Shown here one piece after another: positions 24,687 through 33,883 of a stretch of 64,000 nt of DNA. The translations under genes were made by a program, and so were the position numbers. The stretch is taken from positions 558,001-622,000 of the forward strand of contig NZ_AUBB01000006.1 of NCBI RefSeq assembly GCF_000429025.1. Direction: 5' to 3'. The stretch is from Actinospineispora spinosispora DSM 44797 (lineage in GTDB: Bacteria; Actinomycetota; Actinomycetes; Mycobacteriales; Pseudonocardiaceae). Under the pieces are notes generated by a model. The model was not told where the DNA came from and did no database searches. It saw only the letters and a program-made list of their open reading frames with translations. Position 1 is the first letter of the stretch; the number at the start of each line of letters is the position of its first letter.

Positions 24687-25940
24687 TTAATGCCCGACGG
24701 CGGCCGCGCCCTTTTCGCCGACCAGCCGGCCGGCCTCGAACCGGTCCAATCCGAACGCGGAGATGATCTCCGGTGGTCGGCCGCCCGCGATGCAGTCGGC
24801 CATCGCCTCGCCGGACACCGGGCCTGCCTTGAACCCGTAGGTGCCCCAGCCGACGTCGACGTGGAACCCCTCGACCGGTGTCGGCCCCATGATCGGCGAG
24901 TAGTCCGGTGTCATGTCGCACAGCCCGGCCCACTGCCGCAGCAACCGCATCTTCGACAGCGCCGGCATGAGCTCCAGCACGTGCCCGGCGAGCCCCTCGA
25001 CGAACTCGAGCGAACCGCGCGTGGAGTAGGAGGCGAACGGGTCGACGCTGGCGCCGAACACGAGCTCGCCGCGGTCGGTCTGGCTGACGTAGGTGTGCAG
25101 CGTGCCGGACACCACGACGGTGTCGAGGAACGGCTTGACCGGTTCGGTGACCGCCGCCTGCAGCGGGAAGGTCTGCACCGGCATGGACACCCCGGCGAGG
25201 TCGGAGATCAGCGTCGACCAGCCCGCCGTGCAGTTCAGCACGATCGGGGTGCTGATCCGGTCACCGCCGGCGGTACGCACCCCCACGACCCGGTTTGCCT
25301 CGACATCGATGCCCACCAGCTCGGTGTTCTGGTGGATGTGCACGCCCAGCGCGTCGGCGGCGCGCGCGTAGCCCCAGACCACCGCGTCGTGGCGGATGAT
25401 GCCGCCCGGCGGGTGGTACAGCGCCCCGAGGATCGGGTACCGGGTGTGCGCCGAGGTGTCCAGGTACGGCACCAGCTTGGAGATCTCGTCCGGTCCGATG
25501 ACGCTCGAGTCGACGCCTTGGAGCTTGTTGACCTCGGCGCGCCACGCCATGGTGCGCAGCGAGCTGTCGTTGTGCGCGAGCGTGAGGTGGCCGCGCTGGG
25601 AGAACATCACGTTGAAGTTCAGGTCGGCGGCCAGGTGCTCGTACAGCTTCACCGAGCGGTCGTAGAACCGGATGCCTTCCGGTGTCAGGTAGTTCGACCG
25701 CAGGATCGCGGTATTGCGGCCCGACCCACCCGATCCGATGTAGGACTTCTCCAGCACCGCGACGTTCGTGATCCCGTGGTTCTTCGCCAGATAATAGGCG
25801 GCCGCCAGTCCGTGGACTCCGCCGCCGATGATGACCACGTCGTAGCTGTTCTTGACCGGATGGTGCCGGAATGCGCGGGACCAGTCACCACCGGTCAATC
25901 CGTGCCGTAAGAGACTCCATGCCGAATATCTTGATCCCAT
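24687..25940 (-). CDS. soxB: Sarcosine oxidase beta-subunit family flavoprotein (SoxB/MgdA)
   Basis: A 417-residue FAD enzyme of the DAO family. The Rossmann motif VVIIGGGVHGLAAAYYLA lies at about residues 35-52. The SoxB marks RNTAILRSNYLTPEG and the C-terminal GWGTYGFKAGPVSGEAMAD are present. It carries the oxidative site where N-methyl amino acids are demethylated. In the N-methylglutamate pathway this subunit is MgdA and the substrate is N-methylglutamate; in a plain sarcosine oxidase it is sarcosine. The neighbouring glutamate-synthase-like genes favour the first reading. Confidence 0.9.
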   Translation of the reverse strand: MGSRYSAWSLLRHGLTGGDWSRAFRHHPVKNSYDVVIIGGGVHGLAAAYYLAKNHGITNVAVLEKSYIGSGGSGRNTAILRSNYLTPEGIRFYDRSVKLYEHLAADLNFNVMFSQRGHLTLAHNDSSLRTMAWRAEVNKLQGVDSSVIGPDEISKLVPYLDTSAHTRYPILGALYHPPGGIIRHDAVVWGYARAADALGVHIHQNTELVGIDVEANRVVGVRTAGGDRISTPIVLNCTAGWSTLISDLAGVSMPVQTFPLQAAVTEPVKPFLDTVVVSGTLHTYVSQTDRGELVFGASVDPFASYSTRGSLEFVEGLAGHVLELMPALSKMRLLRQWAGLCDMTPDYSPIMGPTPVEGFHVDVGWGTYGFKAGPVSGEAMADCIAGGRPPEIISAFGLDRFEAGRLVGEKGAAAVGH

Positions 25941-25958
25941 GAGCGAATCTCCGAGGTT

Positions 25959-27314
25959 CTAGGCAAGAGTGAGGTATCGGTCTATTTCCCACTGCGAGAC
26001 GGTCGAGTGGTACGCGTCGAACTCGGCCTGTTTGACGCGGGCGAAGTAGTCGATGAAGTCGGTGCCGTCCGGCAGGCCGCCGAGCGCGGTACGCAGCACC
26101 GGGTCCTTCACCAGCTCCTCGACCGCTCGGTCGAGCGTCTTCGGCAGGTGGCTGATGCCGCGCTGTTTCACGTCGTCGAGGGACAGCGCGAACAGGTTGT
26201 CGGTGACCGGTTCACCCGGGTCGAGGCCGCGGTCGATGCCGTCCAATCCGCCCGCGAGCAGTGCGGCCGCCGCCAGGTAGGGGTTCGCGGAGCCGTCCGG
26301 TCCCCGGTGCTCGACGCGGCCGCCGTCCGGAACCCGCAGCAGCAGGCTGCGGTTGTTACCGCCGTACGCGACGTAGGCGGGTGCCCAGGTCGCTCCGGAG
26401 TCCGGCGCGCCGACCCCGATGCGTTTGTAGGAGTTGACCGTCGGGCACATGACGCCCGCCGAGGCGCGCCCGTGCTCCATGAGACCCGCGATGAACTGGT
26501 AGGCCAGCTTGGACAGACCCAGCGCGTCGTCGTTCGAGGCGAACAGCGGGTTGTCGTCGGTGTCCCACAGGCTCAGGTGGGTGTGCAGGCCGTTGCCGGT
26601 GACGTTGGTGAACGGCTTGGGCATGAACGTGGCTGTCATGCCGGCGTCGTGGGCGAGCATGTGGACCATGTAGCGGAAGAAGATCGTGCGGTCGGCGGTG
26701 GTGACGGCGTCGGAGTAGTCGAAGTTGCTCTCGAACTGCCCGTTGCCGTCCTCGTGGTCGTTGGCGTAGTTGCCCCAGCCGAGCTGGTTCATGTGCTTGG
26801 ACAGGGTGGACAGGAAGTCCCACATCCGGGTCAGGCCCTTGACCTCGTAACAGGGCTTCGCCGAGGTGTCCAGCGCATCCGCCACGACCAGGCCGCCGTT
26901 CTCGGTGCGCCGCAGCAGTGAGTACTCCGCCTCGACGCCGGTCTTGAGCACCCAGCCCCGGGTGTCGGCCAGCTCGGTGAGCAACCGTTTGAGGATGACC
27001 CTCGGCGCATAGGGCCACGGGTCGTCACCGACGTGCGGATCGCAGTGCAGGACCGCGATGCCGTCCTTCCACGGCACCTTCGTGTACGACGCGGGGTCGG
27101 GCAGGACGGTGATGTCCGGGTCGGCGGGACCCTGGCCGAGGTCACCGGCGGCGAAACCGGCGAACCCGGCGCCACCGTCCATCAGCAGGTCGAGACTGGA
27201 CCTCGGCACCGCCTTCGCGCACGGTTTGCCGTGCAGGTCCACGAACATGGCGAGGAAGAACTCGATACCGTCCTCGTCCGCGCGTGCGGCCAGTTCCTCG
27301 CGTCCGTCACCCAT
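25959..27314 (-). CDS. glnT: Glutamine-synthetase-like ligase (GlnT/GmaS type)
   Basis: A 451-residue glutamine synthetase homologue of the GlnT/GmaS branch. Metal and ATP site residues are visible: GVEAEYSLL, ANDHEDGNGQFESNFDYSDA, NGLHTHLSLWD and the Arg-rich NNRSLLLRVPDGGRVEHRG. GmaS makes gamma-glutamylmethylamide from glutamate, methylamine and ATP, the entry step of the N-methylglutamate pathway. The close link to the three glutamate-synthase-like genes and the SoxBDAG-type genes supports that role; other amines are possible substrates. Confidence 0.85.
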   Translation of the reverse strand: MGDGREELAARADEDGIEFFLAMFVDLHGKPCAKAVPRSSLDLLMDGGAGFAGFAAGDLGQGPADPDITVLPDPASYTKVPWKDGIAVLHCDPHVGDDPWPYAPRVILKRLLTELADTRGWVLKTGVEAEYSLLRRTENGGLVVADALDTSAKPCYEVKGLTRMWDFLSTLSKHMNQLGWGNYANDHEDGNGQFESNFDYSDAVTTADRTIFFRYMVHMLAHDAGMTATFMPKPFTNVTGNGLHTHLSLWDTDDNPLFASNDDALGLSKLAYQFIAGLMEHGRASAGVMCPTVNSYKRIGVGAPDSGATWAPAYVAYGGNNRSLLLRVPDGGRVEHRGPDGSANPYLAAAALLAGGLDGIDRGLDPGEPVTDNLFALSLDDVKQRGISHLPKTLDRAVEELVKDPVLRTALGGLPDGTDFIDYFARVKQAEFDAYHSTVSQWEIDRYLTLA

Positions 27315-27341
27315 GCCAACTCCTTTGTCGTAGTGGGTTGC

Positions 27342-28664
27342 TCACAGCCCCTGGCCCGGGATCCAGGAGGTCCCGGCGAGCGGCACCCGGGCCATCGCGG
27401 CGGCCTCGATGGTGAGCGCGACCAGATCTTCCGGTTCGAGGTGGCGCAGGTGCGCTTTGCCGCAGGCCCGCGCCAGGGTCTGCGCTTCCAAGGTCAGGAC
27501 CCGCAGGTAGTTCGCCACCCGCCGGCCGCCCTCGACCGGGTCGAGGCGCGCGGCCAGCTCCGGGTCCTGGGTGGTGATGCCTGCCGGGTCGCGGCCGTCC
27601 TGGTAGTCGTCGTAGTAGCCGGGCGCCGAGCCGAGCGCGGCGTACTCCTCGGCGTAGCGCGGGTGGTTGTCCCCCAGCGCGATCAACGCGGCCGTGCCGA
27701 TCGCGACGGCGTCGGCGCCCAGTGCCATCGCCTTCGCCACGTCGGCACCGGTGCGGACGCCACCGGAGACGATCAGCTGGACCTTGCGGTGCAGCCCCAG
27801 CTCGGCCAGTGCCTGCACGGCCTGTGGGATCGCGGCGAGCGTCGGGATGCCGACGTGCTCGATGAACACGTCCTGGGTGGCGGCGGTGCCGCCCTGCATA
27901 CCGTCGACCACCACGACGTCCGCGCCGGCCGCGACCGCGAGCTTCACGTCGTAGTAGGTGCGGGTGGCCCCCACTTTGACGTAGATCGGCTTGCACCAGT
28001 CGGTGATCTCGCGCAGTTCCAGGATCTTGATGGTCAGGTCGTCGGGCCCGGTCCAGTCCGGGTGCCGGCATGCGCTGCGCTGGTCGATGCCGGCGGGCAG
28101 GGTGCGCATCCCGGCGACCCGGTCGCTGATCTTCTGCCCGAGCAGCATGCCGCCACCGCCGGGCTTCGCACCCTGCCCGAGCACCACCTCGATGGCGTCG
28201 GCGGCGCGCAGGTCGTCCGGGTTCATCCCGTACCGCGACGGCAGGTACTGGTAGACCAGATGCTTGGACTGGCCGCGTTCCTCGGGCGTCATGCCACCGT
28301 CGCCGGTGGTGGTCGAGGTCCCCATGTCGCTGGCGCCGCGCCCCAGGGCTTCCTTCGCCTGGGCGGACAGCGCGCCGAAGCTCATGCCGGCGATGGTGAT
28401 CGGGATGTCCAAATGCAACGGCTGCGATGCGTGCCGGTCACCGAGCACGACGTCGGTGTCGCAGCGCTCCCGGTACCCCTCGAGGGGGTAGCGCGACATG
28501 CTCGCGCCGAGGAACAGCAGATCGTCGAAGTGCGGCAACCGGCGTTTGGCGCCCCACCCCCGGATGTCGTAGACGCCGGTCTCGGCCGCCTTCTGGATTC
28601 CGGCGATCGTGGCGCGGTCGAACGTGGCGGACTCGCGCAGCCCACGCAGAGCGGGATCGGTCAT
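27342..28664 (-). CDS. glxD: FMN-binding glutamate synthase domain protein (GlxD/MgsC)
   Basis: A 440-residue TIM-barrel protein homologous to the FMN and Fe-S central domain of glutamate synthase. It keeps ITIAGMSFGALSAQAKEALG, GQGAKPGGGGMLLGQKI, VVVDGMQGGTAATQDVF and LIVSGGVRTGADVAKAMALG, including the FMN-binding loops. A Cys-rich stretch (PAGIDQRSACRHPD) may hold the iron-sulfur ligands. In methylotrophs this is the MgsC subunit of N-methylglutamate synthase. It is 9 bp from mgsB-like glxC and 27 bp before the GlnT-like gene. Confidence 0.88.
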   Translation of the reverse strand: MTDPALRGLRESATFDRATIAGIQKAAETGVYDIRGWGAKRRLPHFDDLLFLGASMSRYPLEGYRERCDTDVVLGDRHASQPLHLDIPITIAGMSFGALSAQAKEALGRGASDMGTSTTTGDGGMTPEERGQSKHLVYQYLPSRYGMNPDDLRAADAIEVVLGQGAKPGGGGMLLGQKISDRVAGMRTLPAGIDQRSACRHPDWTGPDDLTIKILELREITDWCKPIYVKVGATRTYYDVKLAVAAGADVVVVDGMQGGTAATQDVFIEHVGIPTLAAIPQAVQALAELGLHRKVQLIVSGGVRTGADVAKAMALGADAVAIGTAALIALGDNHPRYAEEYAALGSAPGYYDDYQDGRDPAGITTQDPELAARLDPVEGGRRVANYLRVLTLEAQTLARACGKAHLRHLEPEDLVALTIEAAAMARVPLAGTSWIPGQGL

Positions 28665-28673
28665 TCTGGCCCC

Positions 28674-29366
28674 CTAGTAAGCGGCGGAGTTGTGCGCGGC
28701 GAAGTGGTAGAGCTGCCTGGCCGAACCGAAGCGCCGGAACTCGGCCGGATCGTGCCGCAGGCCGGCGTCGACCAGCAGCTGGGACAGCTCGGCGACGTGT
28801 TCGTCGCGCATCGGCTTCTCGATGCAGTCCGCGCCCAGCGAGCCGACACCGCCCCGCACGTACAGCCGGGCCTCGTAGATCGAGTCACCCAGACCGTCGC
28901 CCGCGTCGCCGCACACGACGAGCCGGCCCGCCTGCGCCATGAACGCGCTCATCGGCCCGACGTTGCCGCCGACGACGATGTCGATGCCCTTCATCGAGAT
29001 GCCGCACCGCATCGACGCACTGCCCTCGATCACCAGCAGACCGCCGTGCCCGGTCGCGCCCGCCGACTGCGACGCGTTGCCCCGCACCCGCACCGACCCG
29101 GACATCATGTTCTCCGCGACCCCGGTGCCCACGCTGCCGTGCACCGTGATGTCGGCCAGCATGTTCATCCCCGCGCAGTAGTAACCGGCCGGACCGTGGA
29201 CCTCCACGTCCAACGGGTGCCGAAGACCCACCGCGATCGCCTCGGCGCCGCGCGGGTTGTGCACCTCGTAGCGACGCGCGGTCGGCTTGTGCAACTCGGC
29301 GTTCAGCTCACGCACGGTGCTCGTGGTCAGGTCGACCTTCACCAACTCTTCACTCAGCGCGACCAT
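28674..29366 (-). CDS. glxC: GXGXG-domain glutamate synthase subunit (GlxC/MgsB)
   Basis: A 230-residue right-handed beta-helix protein matching the C-terminal GXGXG domain of GltB. The repeat signature appears as DITVHGSVGTGVAENMMSG, VRVRGNASQSAGATGHGG and IDIVVGGNVGPMSAFMAQAG. It acts as the structural subunit joining amidotransferase and FMN domains, which are separate proteins here. It overlaps the amidotransferase gene by 13 bp and precedes the FMN subunit by 9 bp, so the three are expressed together. Confidence 0.88.
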   Translation of the reverse strand: MVALSEELVKVDLTTSTVRELNAELHKPTARRYEVHNPRGAEAIAVGLRHPLDVEVHGPAGYYCAGMNMLADITVHGSVGTGVAENMMSGSVRVRGNASQSAGATGHGGLLVIEGSASMRCGISMKGIDIVVGGNVGPMSAFMAQAGRLVVCGDAGDGLGDSIYEARLYVRGGVGSLGADCIEKPMRDEHVAELSQLLVDAGLRHDPAEFRRFGSARQLYHFAAHNSAAY

Positions 29367-30034
29367 GCGTAGACCCTTTCCGGCTCGGGCTCGACGATGC
29401 GTGCGGTGTTGATGCCCGGCAGCTCGGCCAGCGCGTGGAACTCCGAGGCCATCGCCACGTAGTCGTCGGTCTCGGCGATCACGGCGGGCTTGCAGGCGAA
29501 CGAGTCACGCAGCACCGCGAACTGGGTCGCGGTCGTGACCAGCAGGGTGAAGAAACCGTCGAACTCCTTGAGCACCATCCGCATGGCATCGGCGAGATCG
29601 GCCCCGTTGCTCAGCTCCCGGCCGATGAACCGCGCCGCGACCTCGGAGTCGTTCTCGGTCGTGCACTCGATCCCGCCGAACGCGAGGTCCCGGCGGATGG
29701 TGGCGTGGTTGGAGAACGAGCCGTTGTGCACCAGCGCGAGACCGGGCAGCGGCGTGAACGGGTGCGCGCCCTCGGTGGTGACGGCCGACTCGGTCGCCAT
29801 CCGGGTGTGCCCCACCGCCTGGTAGCCGCCCCGACGAGCGACGCCGTTGCGCTCGCAGATCTCCCGGGGGCGCCCGACGTCCTTGATCACCGTCATACCG
29901 GAGTCGTCGTAGAGGGCGACGCCTGCGCTGTCCGGTCCGCGCGAGGTCATCGCCTCCAGCATCGGCACCAGGAGCTCACCGAGCCGAGGTTGCAGCTCAG
30001 GATTCTTGAGATGTAGCCCGACGATCCCGCACAC
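29354..30034 (-). CDS. glxB: Class II glutamine amidotransferase (GlxB/MgsA)
   Basis: A 226-residue Ntn-type amidotransferase domain. The GTG at 30034 is chosen because the next residue is the catalytic Cys (V-CGIVGLHLKN), which must be freed at the N-terminus, and GGGAGG lies 5 nt upstream. Further marks are SRGPDSAGVALYDD, GHTRMATESAVTTEGAHPF and HNGSFSNH. It removes the glutamine-like amide group for transfer to 2-oxoglutarate in N-methylglutamate synthase. It heads the whole operon and its promoter holds the shared 26-bp motif. Confidence 0.9.
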   Translation of the reverse strand: MCGIVGLHLKNPELQPRLGELLVPMLEAMTSRGPDSAGVALYDDSGMTVIKDVGRPREICERNGVARRGGYQAVGHTRMATESAVTTEGAHPFTPLPGLALVHNGSFSNHATIRRDLAFGGIECTTENDSEVAARFIGRELSNGADLADAMRMVLKEFDGFFTLLVTTATQFAVLRDSFACKPAVIAETDDYVAMASEFHALAELPGINTARIVEPEPERVYAWSR

Positions 30035-30047
30035 GCGCGCCTCCCGA

Positions 30048-30073
30048 TTGGTCTTAGGTCCCAACTTAAGACC
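30048..30073. promoter_or_regulatory. Shared 26-bp operator-like motif, amidotransferase operon copy
   Basis: GGTCTTA (30050-30056) is inverted perfectly at 30067-30073 (TAAGACC). The block matches 19937-19962 at 20 of 26 positions. It lies 14-39 bp upstream of the GTG start, where it would overlap the promoter, and in the region divergent to the GntR gene. A further small inverted repeat GGTCA/TGACC follows at 30081-30095. Control by the GntR regulator is inference. Confidence 0.7.
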
Positions 30074-30163
30074 TTTTCTAGGTCACCACCTGACCCCGGT
30101 GTTGTCAAGGCCACAGAACACACGCGTCCCGCGCTGCTCCACGCGCCCGTATAACCTCATCTG

Positions 30164-30871
30164 ATGGCCAACGTGACAGCGCAATCCGTGTCCCAGGCCG
30201 TCGCCGACCACCTCCGCCGCCTGATCCACCGGGGCGAGATCGGTCCCGGGGACCGGCTTCCGGCCGAGCGAGAGCTCGCCGAACAGCTCGGCGTGGCCCG
30301 GATCAGCCTGCGTGAAGCGATCAAGAGCCTGCAGAACGACGGCTACGTCGAGGTGCGGCGGGGCGCCCGTGGCGGCACCTACGTGATCGAGCTGGACGAG
30401 CCGGTGGCCCGCTGGCGGGCACGCATGCGCACCGAGTCCGGCGAGTTCGACGACATCGTCGACTACCGCATCGCACTGGAGACAGAGGCAGCTCGGCTGG
30501 CCGCGTCTCGGCGCAACGACACCCACCTCGCCGCGCTGCGTACCGCGATCAGCAGTCTGGAGCAGGCCAGCAACCGCGCCGCGTTCCGTCTGTCCGACTC
30601 GCAGTTCCACACCGGCCTCGCCCAGGCGTCCGGGAACACCCGCCTGGAGAGCGCGATCGAGGCCGCGCGTGCCGACCTGTTCGCCACGCACGACCTGATC
30701 CCGTACATCAACCCGATCGCCGAGTCGGTCCGCGACCACCAGGCGATCTACCGCGCGGTCCGCGACGGCGACCAGGACGCGTCGGCCGCCGCGGTGCGCG
30801 AGCACATCGAGAACGCCCGCACCCAGCTGTGGGAGATCGTCTTCGGCGCCCAGCCGGTCCCTGGACCCTGA
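30164..30871 (+). CDS. GntR-family regulator (FCD/FadR type)
   Basis: A 235-residue regulator. The winged helix is at residues about 15-70 (RLPAERELAEQLGVARISLR; GYVEVRRGARGGTYV). The C-terminal all-helical FCD domain has metal-binding positions in FDDIVDYRIALE, SQFHTGLAQASGN and VRDHQAIYRAV. Such proteins respond to small organic acids or amino acids. It is divergent from the N-methylglutamate-type operon, so it is the obvious candidate reader of the 26-bp motif that precedes both halves of the cluster. Confidence 0.9.
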   Translation: MANVTAQSVSQAVADHLRRLIHRGEIGPGDRLPAERELAEQLGVARISLREAIKSLQNDGYVEVRRGARGGTYVIELDEPVARWRARMRTESGEFDDIVDYRIALETEAARLAASRRNDTHLAALRTAISSLEQASNRAAFRLSDSQFHTGLAQASGNTRLESAIEAARADLFATHDLIPYINPIAESVRDHQAIYRAVRDGDQDASAAAVREHIENARTQLWEIVFGAQPVPGP

Positions 30872-30885
30872 CCGGGCGACTTCGC

Positions 30886-31983
30886 TCAGGCGATGAGTGC
30901 CGCCAGTTGGCGGTGGAAGTGGATGATCGCGCCCTCGAAACGGCCGAACTCGAGGAACTCGTTCGCGCCGCTGGACAGTCCCTGCTGCACCGAGCGGGCC
31001 ATGTCGCGGTCCTCCTCGTTGCCCATCTCGACGAACTTGGCGTCCCGCGTCGCGTGCGACTCGTCGGCGCCGGCCTCGTTCGTCAGCCGGTAGGTGACCA
31101 CGTTCGTCCGCTCGACACCGTCCGGTTCGAGCACGACCACGGCGGTGTGGTGCGACAGCCGCGCGACCATGACGTTCGGGAACACGTGATGGACCGTGGT
31201 CACCAGCCCGTCAAGACTGCGCTGGTCCGAGGGCACGTCACGCAGGCCCTCTATCCGCCGGAACGGGAACACCACCCGGCTACCCTGCTCGAAGGACTCC
31301 ACGACGTTGAGGTTGTCGTAGCCGAACGGGAAGAACGTCGAGCGATGCGTGGCCTTGATGTGATAGCCCTCGAGGAAACCCTCGACCAGGATCTTCCAGT
31401 TGGCCTCGACGACGTCCGTGCTGCTGTCGAGCAGCATCTGGTCGGACAGCACGATCTCCGGTAGGTCCGCGAGCTCGCCCGCGTCGGCACCGTCCTGGGA
31501 CACGAAGACCAGACCGGACCGCTCGACCGCGGTGACCGGCACCAGGCCGTGCGTCGCACGGTCGAGACCGGGAAAGCCGTGGTCGTCCGCGACGTGGCGC
31601 AGCGCGCCGTCCAGCCGGTAGACCCAGCCGTGGTACGGGCAGACCAGTGACGTCGCGGTGCCGCAGCCGGCCACGAGCGCCGCTCCGCGATGGCGGCATG
31701 CGTTGCGGAAGGCACGCACCTGACCCTCACGGTCGCGCAGCACCACCAGCGGCGTGCCGGCCGCGGTCCGCGCGATGTACGAGCCCGCCCTGGGCAGCGC
31801 GACCGACGGGCAGTACGCGACGAACCGGCGCCGCAACACCAGTTCGGTCTCCTGCCGCAGCCGATCCGGGCAGCGGTAGTGCTCCACCGGTTCACGCCAG
31901 GTCTCGTCCGCAAGGTCGGTAGTCCCGGCTGCCACGTGGTCGAGGATTCGATGGGTCAGAGCCTCTTCGTCGAGGAGCGCCAT
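30886..31983 (-). CDS. Rieske ring-hydroxylating oxygenase, alpha subunit
   Basis: A 365-residue oxygenase. The Rieske [2Fe-2S] ligands are Cys96-x-His98 (CRHRG) and Cys115-x2-His118 (CPYHGW). The catalytic domain has the mononuclear iron motif in NWKILVEGFLEGYHIKATHR. It would dihydroxylate or demethylate an aromatic or related substrate and needs a separate reductase, which I do not see nearby. The upstream PaaX-type regulator on the same strand suggests aromatic catabolism. The gene ends 14 bp from the convergent GntR gene. Confidence 0.88.
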   Translation of the reverse strand: MALLDEEALTHRILDHVAAGTTDLADETWREPVEHYRCPDRLRQETELVLRRRFVAYCPSVALPRAGSYIARTAAGTPLVVLRDREGQVRAFRNACRHRGAALVAGCGTATSLVCPYHGWVYRLDGALRHVADDHGFPGLDRATHGLVPVTAVERSGLVFVSQDGADAGELADLPEIVLSDQMLLDSSTDVVEANWKILVEGFLEGYHIKATHRSTFFPFGYDNLNVVESFEQGSRVVFPFRRIEGLRDVPSDQRSLDGLVTTVHHVFPNVMVARLSHHTAVVVLEPDGVERTNVVTYRLTNEAGADESHATRDAKFVEMGNEEDRDMARSVQQGLSSGANEFLEFGRFEGAIIHFHRQLAALIA

Positions 31984-32031
31984 ACCGACGAAGTTACGTT
32001 ATCTGTCTATCGCGATCAATACTTGTGATAC

Positions 32032-32814
32032 TCAGGTTTCCGCGGCCGCCGCCATGAACGACATCTGCCGGGCCAGGTGGGCCTCCTCGAGGCGGTCGTA
32101 GGCAGCGCGGATCGCCGGGGCCGGCCAGCCCGGTGAGACGAGGGCCGAGGGGAGCTGCGGCTCCCGGCGCAGGAACCGTACGGCGGCGATCGACACCAGG
32201 AACGTCTCGGCCAGCACGGCGGGATCCTCCCGGTCCAGCCAGGAGAACGCCTCGTCGACCAGGCCGATCAGCTCGATGGCCTCCGCCTCGATCGACGGTA
32301 GGTCCCACAGCTGACCGGCCAGCTCGACCGGATCCCGCCCGTCGATGCCGCCGCGCACGACGAGCGTGCCGTCCATCGGCGACGGCCCGGCCACGTTCGC
32401 CGGCCGAAGCCACACCTCGGGCCGCAGCTCGGCCATCCGGTGCTCCCCCATGAGCGAGCGGAACGCCCTGCGCTCGGCGATCGGCCGCCGTTGCGCGTCG
32501 ACGATGGCGAACCACCAGGTCCCGTCCCACGGCTCGGTCGGTGCCCGGCGCATCGCGTCCTGGTTGACCTGCCGACGCCTCAGCCGTTCGCCGAGGACGT
32601 AGCCGGCGTCGTCCACCCCGACCTCACCCGACTCGGCCATGCGCGACAACGCCGTACGCATGGCACCGTCCGCGATGCCGAACAGCGAACCCAGCGCGAC
32701 CAGCGAACGCGCGGGCAGCCGGGGCGGGTGGCTGCCGAGCAGCGCGGACAGCGCGACCGACCGGGCGCTGAGCGGCCCGATGCCGAGCCGCTCAGCCAGA
32801 CGTTCCCGATTCAC
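32032..32814 (-). CDS. PaaX-family transcriptional regulator
   Basis: A 260-residue regulator with the N-terminal PaaX winged-helix (LPARSLVALGSLFGIADGAM; RTALSRMAESGEVGVDD) and a C-terminal PaaX-like domain (WWFAIVDAQRRP; LWDLPSIEAEAIELI). PaaX proteins sense CoA thioesters such as phenylacetyl-CoA and repress aromatic degradation genes. It lies 48 bp upstream of the Rieske oxygenase on the same strand, probably as one unit, and 14 bp after the aldo/keto reductase. Confidence 0.85.
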   Translation of the reverse strand: MNRERLAERLGIGPLSARSVALSALLGSHPPRLPARSLVALGSLFGIADGAMRTALSRMAESGEVGVDDAGYVLGERLRRRQVNQDAMRRAPTEPWDGTWWFAIVDAQRRPIAERRAFRSLMGEHRMAELRPEVWLRPANVAGPSPMDGTLVVRGGIDGRDPVELAGQLWDLPSIEAEAIELIGLVDEAFSWLDREDPAVLAETFLVSIAAVRFLRREPQLPSALVSPGWPAPAIRAAYDRLEEAHLARQMSFMAAAAET

Positions 32815-32828
32815 TGGGACATCATGCG

Positions 32829-33836
32829 CTACTCGCGGGTGTCGGAGACCCAGTCGGGGTCGGAGTGGTCGGACCTCGGACCGACCACCGCCTCCGCGAC
32901 CTGGTCGAGCCTGCTCACCTGCTCCGCATCCAGGGTGACGTCCAGCGAAGCGATGTTCTCGTCGACGCGGGCGGCACGCCGGGTACCCGGGATCGGCACC
33001 GCCGCGAGCCCGAGCGCCACGGCGTGCTGCCGCAGCCAGGCCAGGGCGACCTGGGCGGAGGTGACGGTCAACGCGGACGCGATCTCGGCGATCGTGGCCA
33101 CGGCGGCCCGGTTGCGCTCGTAGGCGTCGCCCGTGAACCGGGCCAGCCCACCGCGCCAGTCACCACTGAACGTGGACGGGTCGCTGAGCGTCCCGGTGAG
33201 GAACCCGCGCCCGAGCGGCGAGTACGGCACGAAGCCGACACCGAGCTCGGCGGCGGTGGGTACGACGGCGCGCTCGACGTCGCGGCTCCACAGCGACCAC
33301 TCGCTCTGCACCGCCGCGATCGGATGCACCCGATGGGCGCCGCGCAGCTCGTCGGCGGTCACCTCGGACAGGCCGAGGTGGCGGACCTTGCCTTCCTCGA
33401 CCAGCTCGGCCATCGCGCCGACGGTCTCCTCGATCGGGACCGAGACCTGCCGCCGGTGCATGTAGTACAGGTCGATGACCTCGACGCCCAGGCGCTTCAA
33501 GCTCGCCTCGCAGGCTTCCCGGACGTAGGCGGCGTCGCCCCGGGTGCCCATCCCGGCGAGCCCGCCCTCGCCGACCGTGATGCCGAACTTGGTGGCGAGC
33601 GTGACCTCGTCGCGGCGGGTCGCCAGCAGGCGCCCGACCAGCTCCTCATTGCCACCGAAGCCGTACAGGTCGGCGGTGTCGATGAGGGTCACACCGCGGT
33701 CGACGGCGTGATGGAGCGTGGCCAGCGACTCGTCCTGGTCCGCCGGGCCGTAGGTGTCCGACAGGCCCATCGCGCCGTAACCGAGCCTGCTGACCGTCAG
33801 GGCGTCTCCGAGCAGGGTCGTACCGACGTGCGTCAT
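32829..33836 (-). CDS. Aldo/keto reductase
   Basis: A 335-residue AKR TIM-barrel oxidoreductase. The catalytic tetrad is visible: Asp and Tyr in DTADLYGFG, Lys in TLATKFGI, His in YYMHRRQ. The NADP-binding end is IPGTRRAARVDENI. It reduces a carbonyl compound with NADPH. ATG 33836 is chosen; a GTG one codon upstream is equally placed behind GGAG. It follows a MerR gene by 47 bp, and the two almost certainly form an operon controlled from the MerR promoter. Confidence 0.9.
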   Translation of the reverse strand: MTHVGTTLLGDALTVSRLGYGAMGLSDTYGPADQDESLATLHHAVDRGVTLIDTADLYGFGGNEELVGRLLATRRDEVTLATKFGITVGEGGLAGMGTRGDAAYVREACEASLKRLGVEVIDLYYMHRRQVSVPIEETVGAMAELVEEGKVRHLGLSEVTADELRGAHRVHPIAAVQSEWSLWSRDVERAVVPTAAELGVGFVPYSPLGRGFLTGTLSDPSTFSGDWRGGLARFTGDAYERNRAAVATIAEIASALTVTSAQVALAWLRQHAVALGLAAVPIPGTRRAARVDENIASLDVTLDAEQVSRLDQVAEAVVGPRSDHSDPDWVSDTRE

Positions 33837-33883
33837 CACAAAATCTCCAGGGGTGTAGCGGGTGAGGTGAAAGAGAAGTGCGC

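Noticed and set aside
27033..29372. A 779-codon open frame on the plus strand opposite the glutamate-synthase-like genes
   Set aside because: It is the antisense shadow of three well-supported genes in high-GC DNA, has no domain, and its composition (Arg, His, Gln, Val rich) is typical of such shadows.
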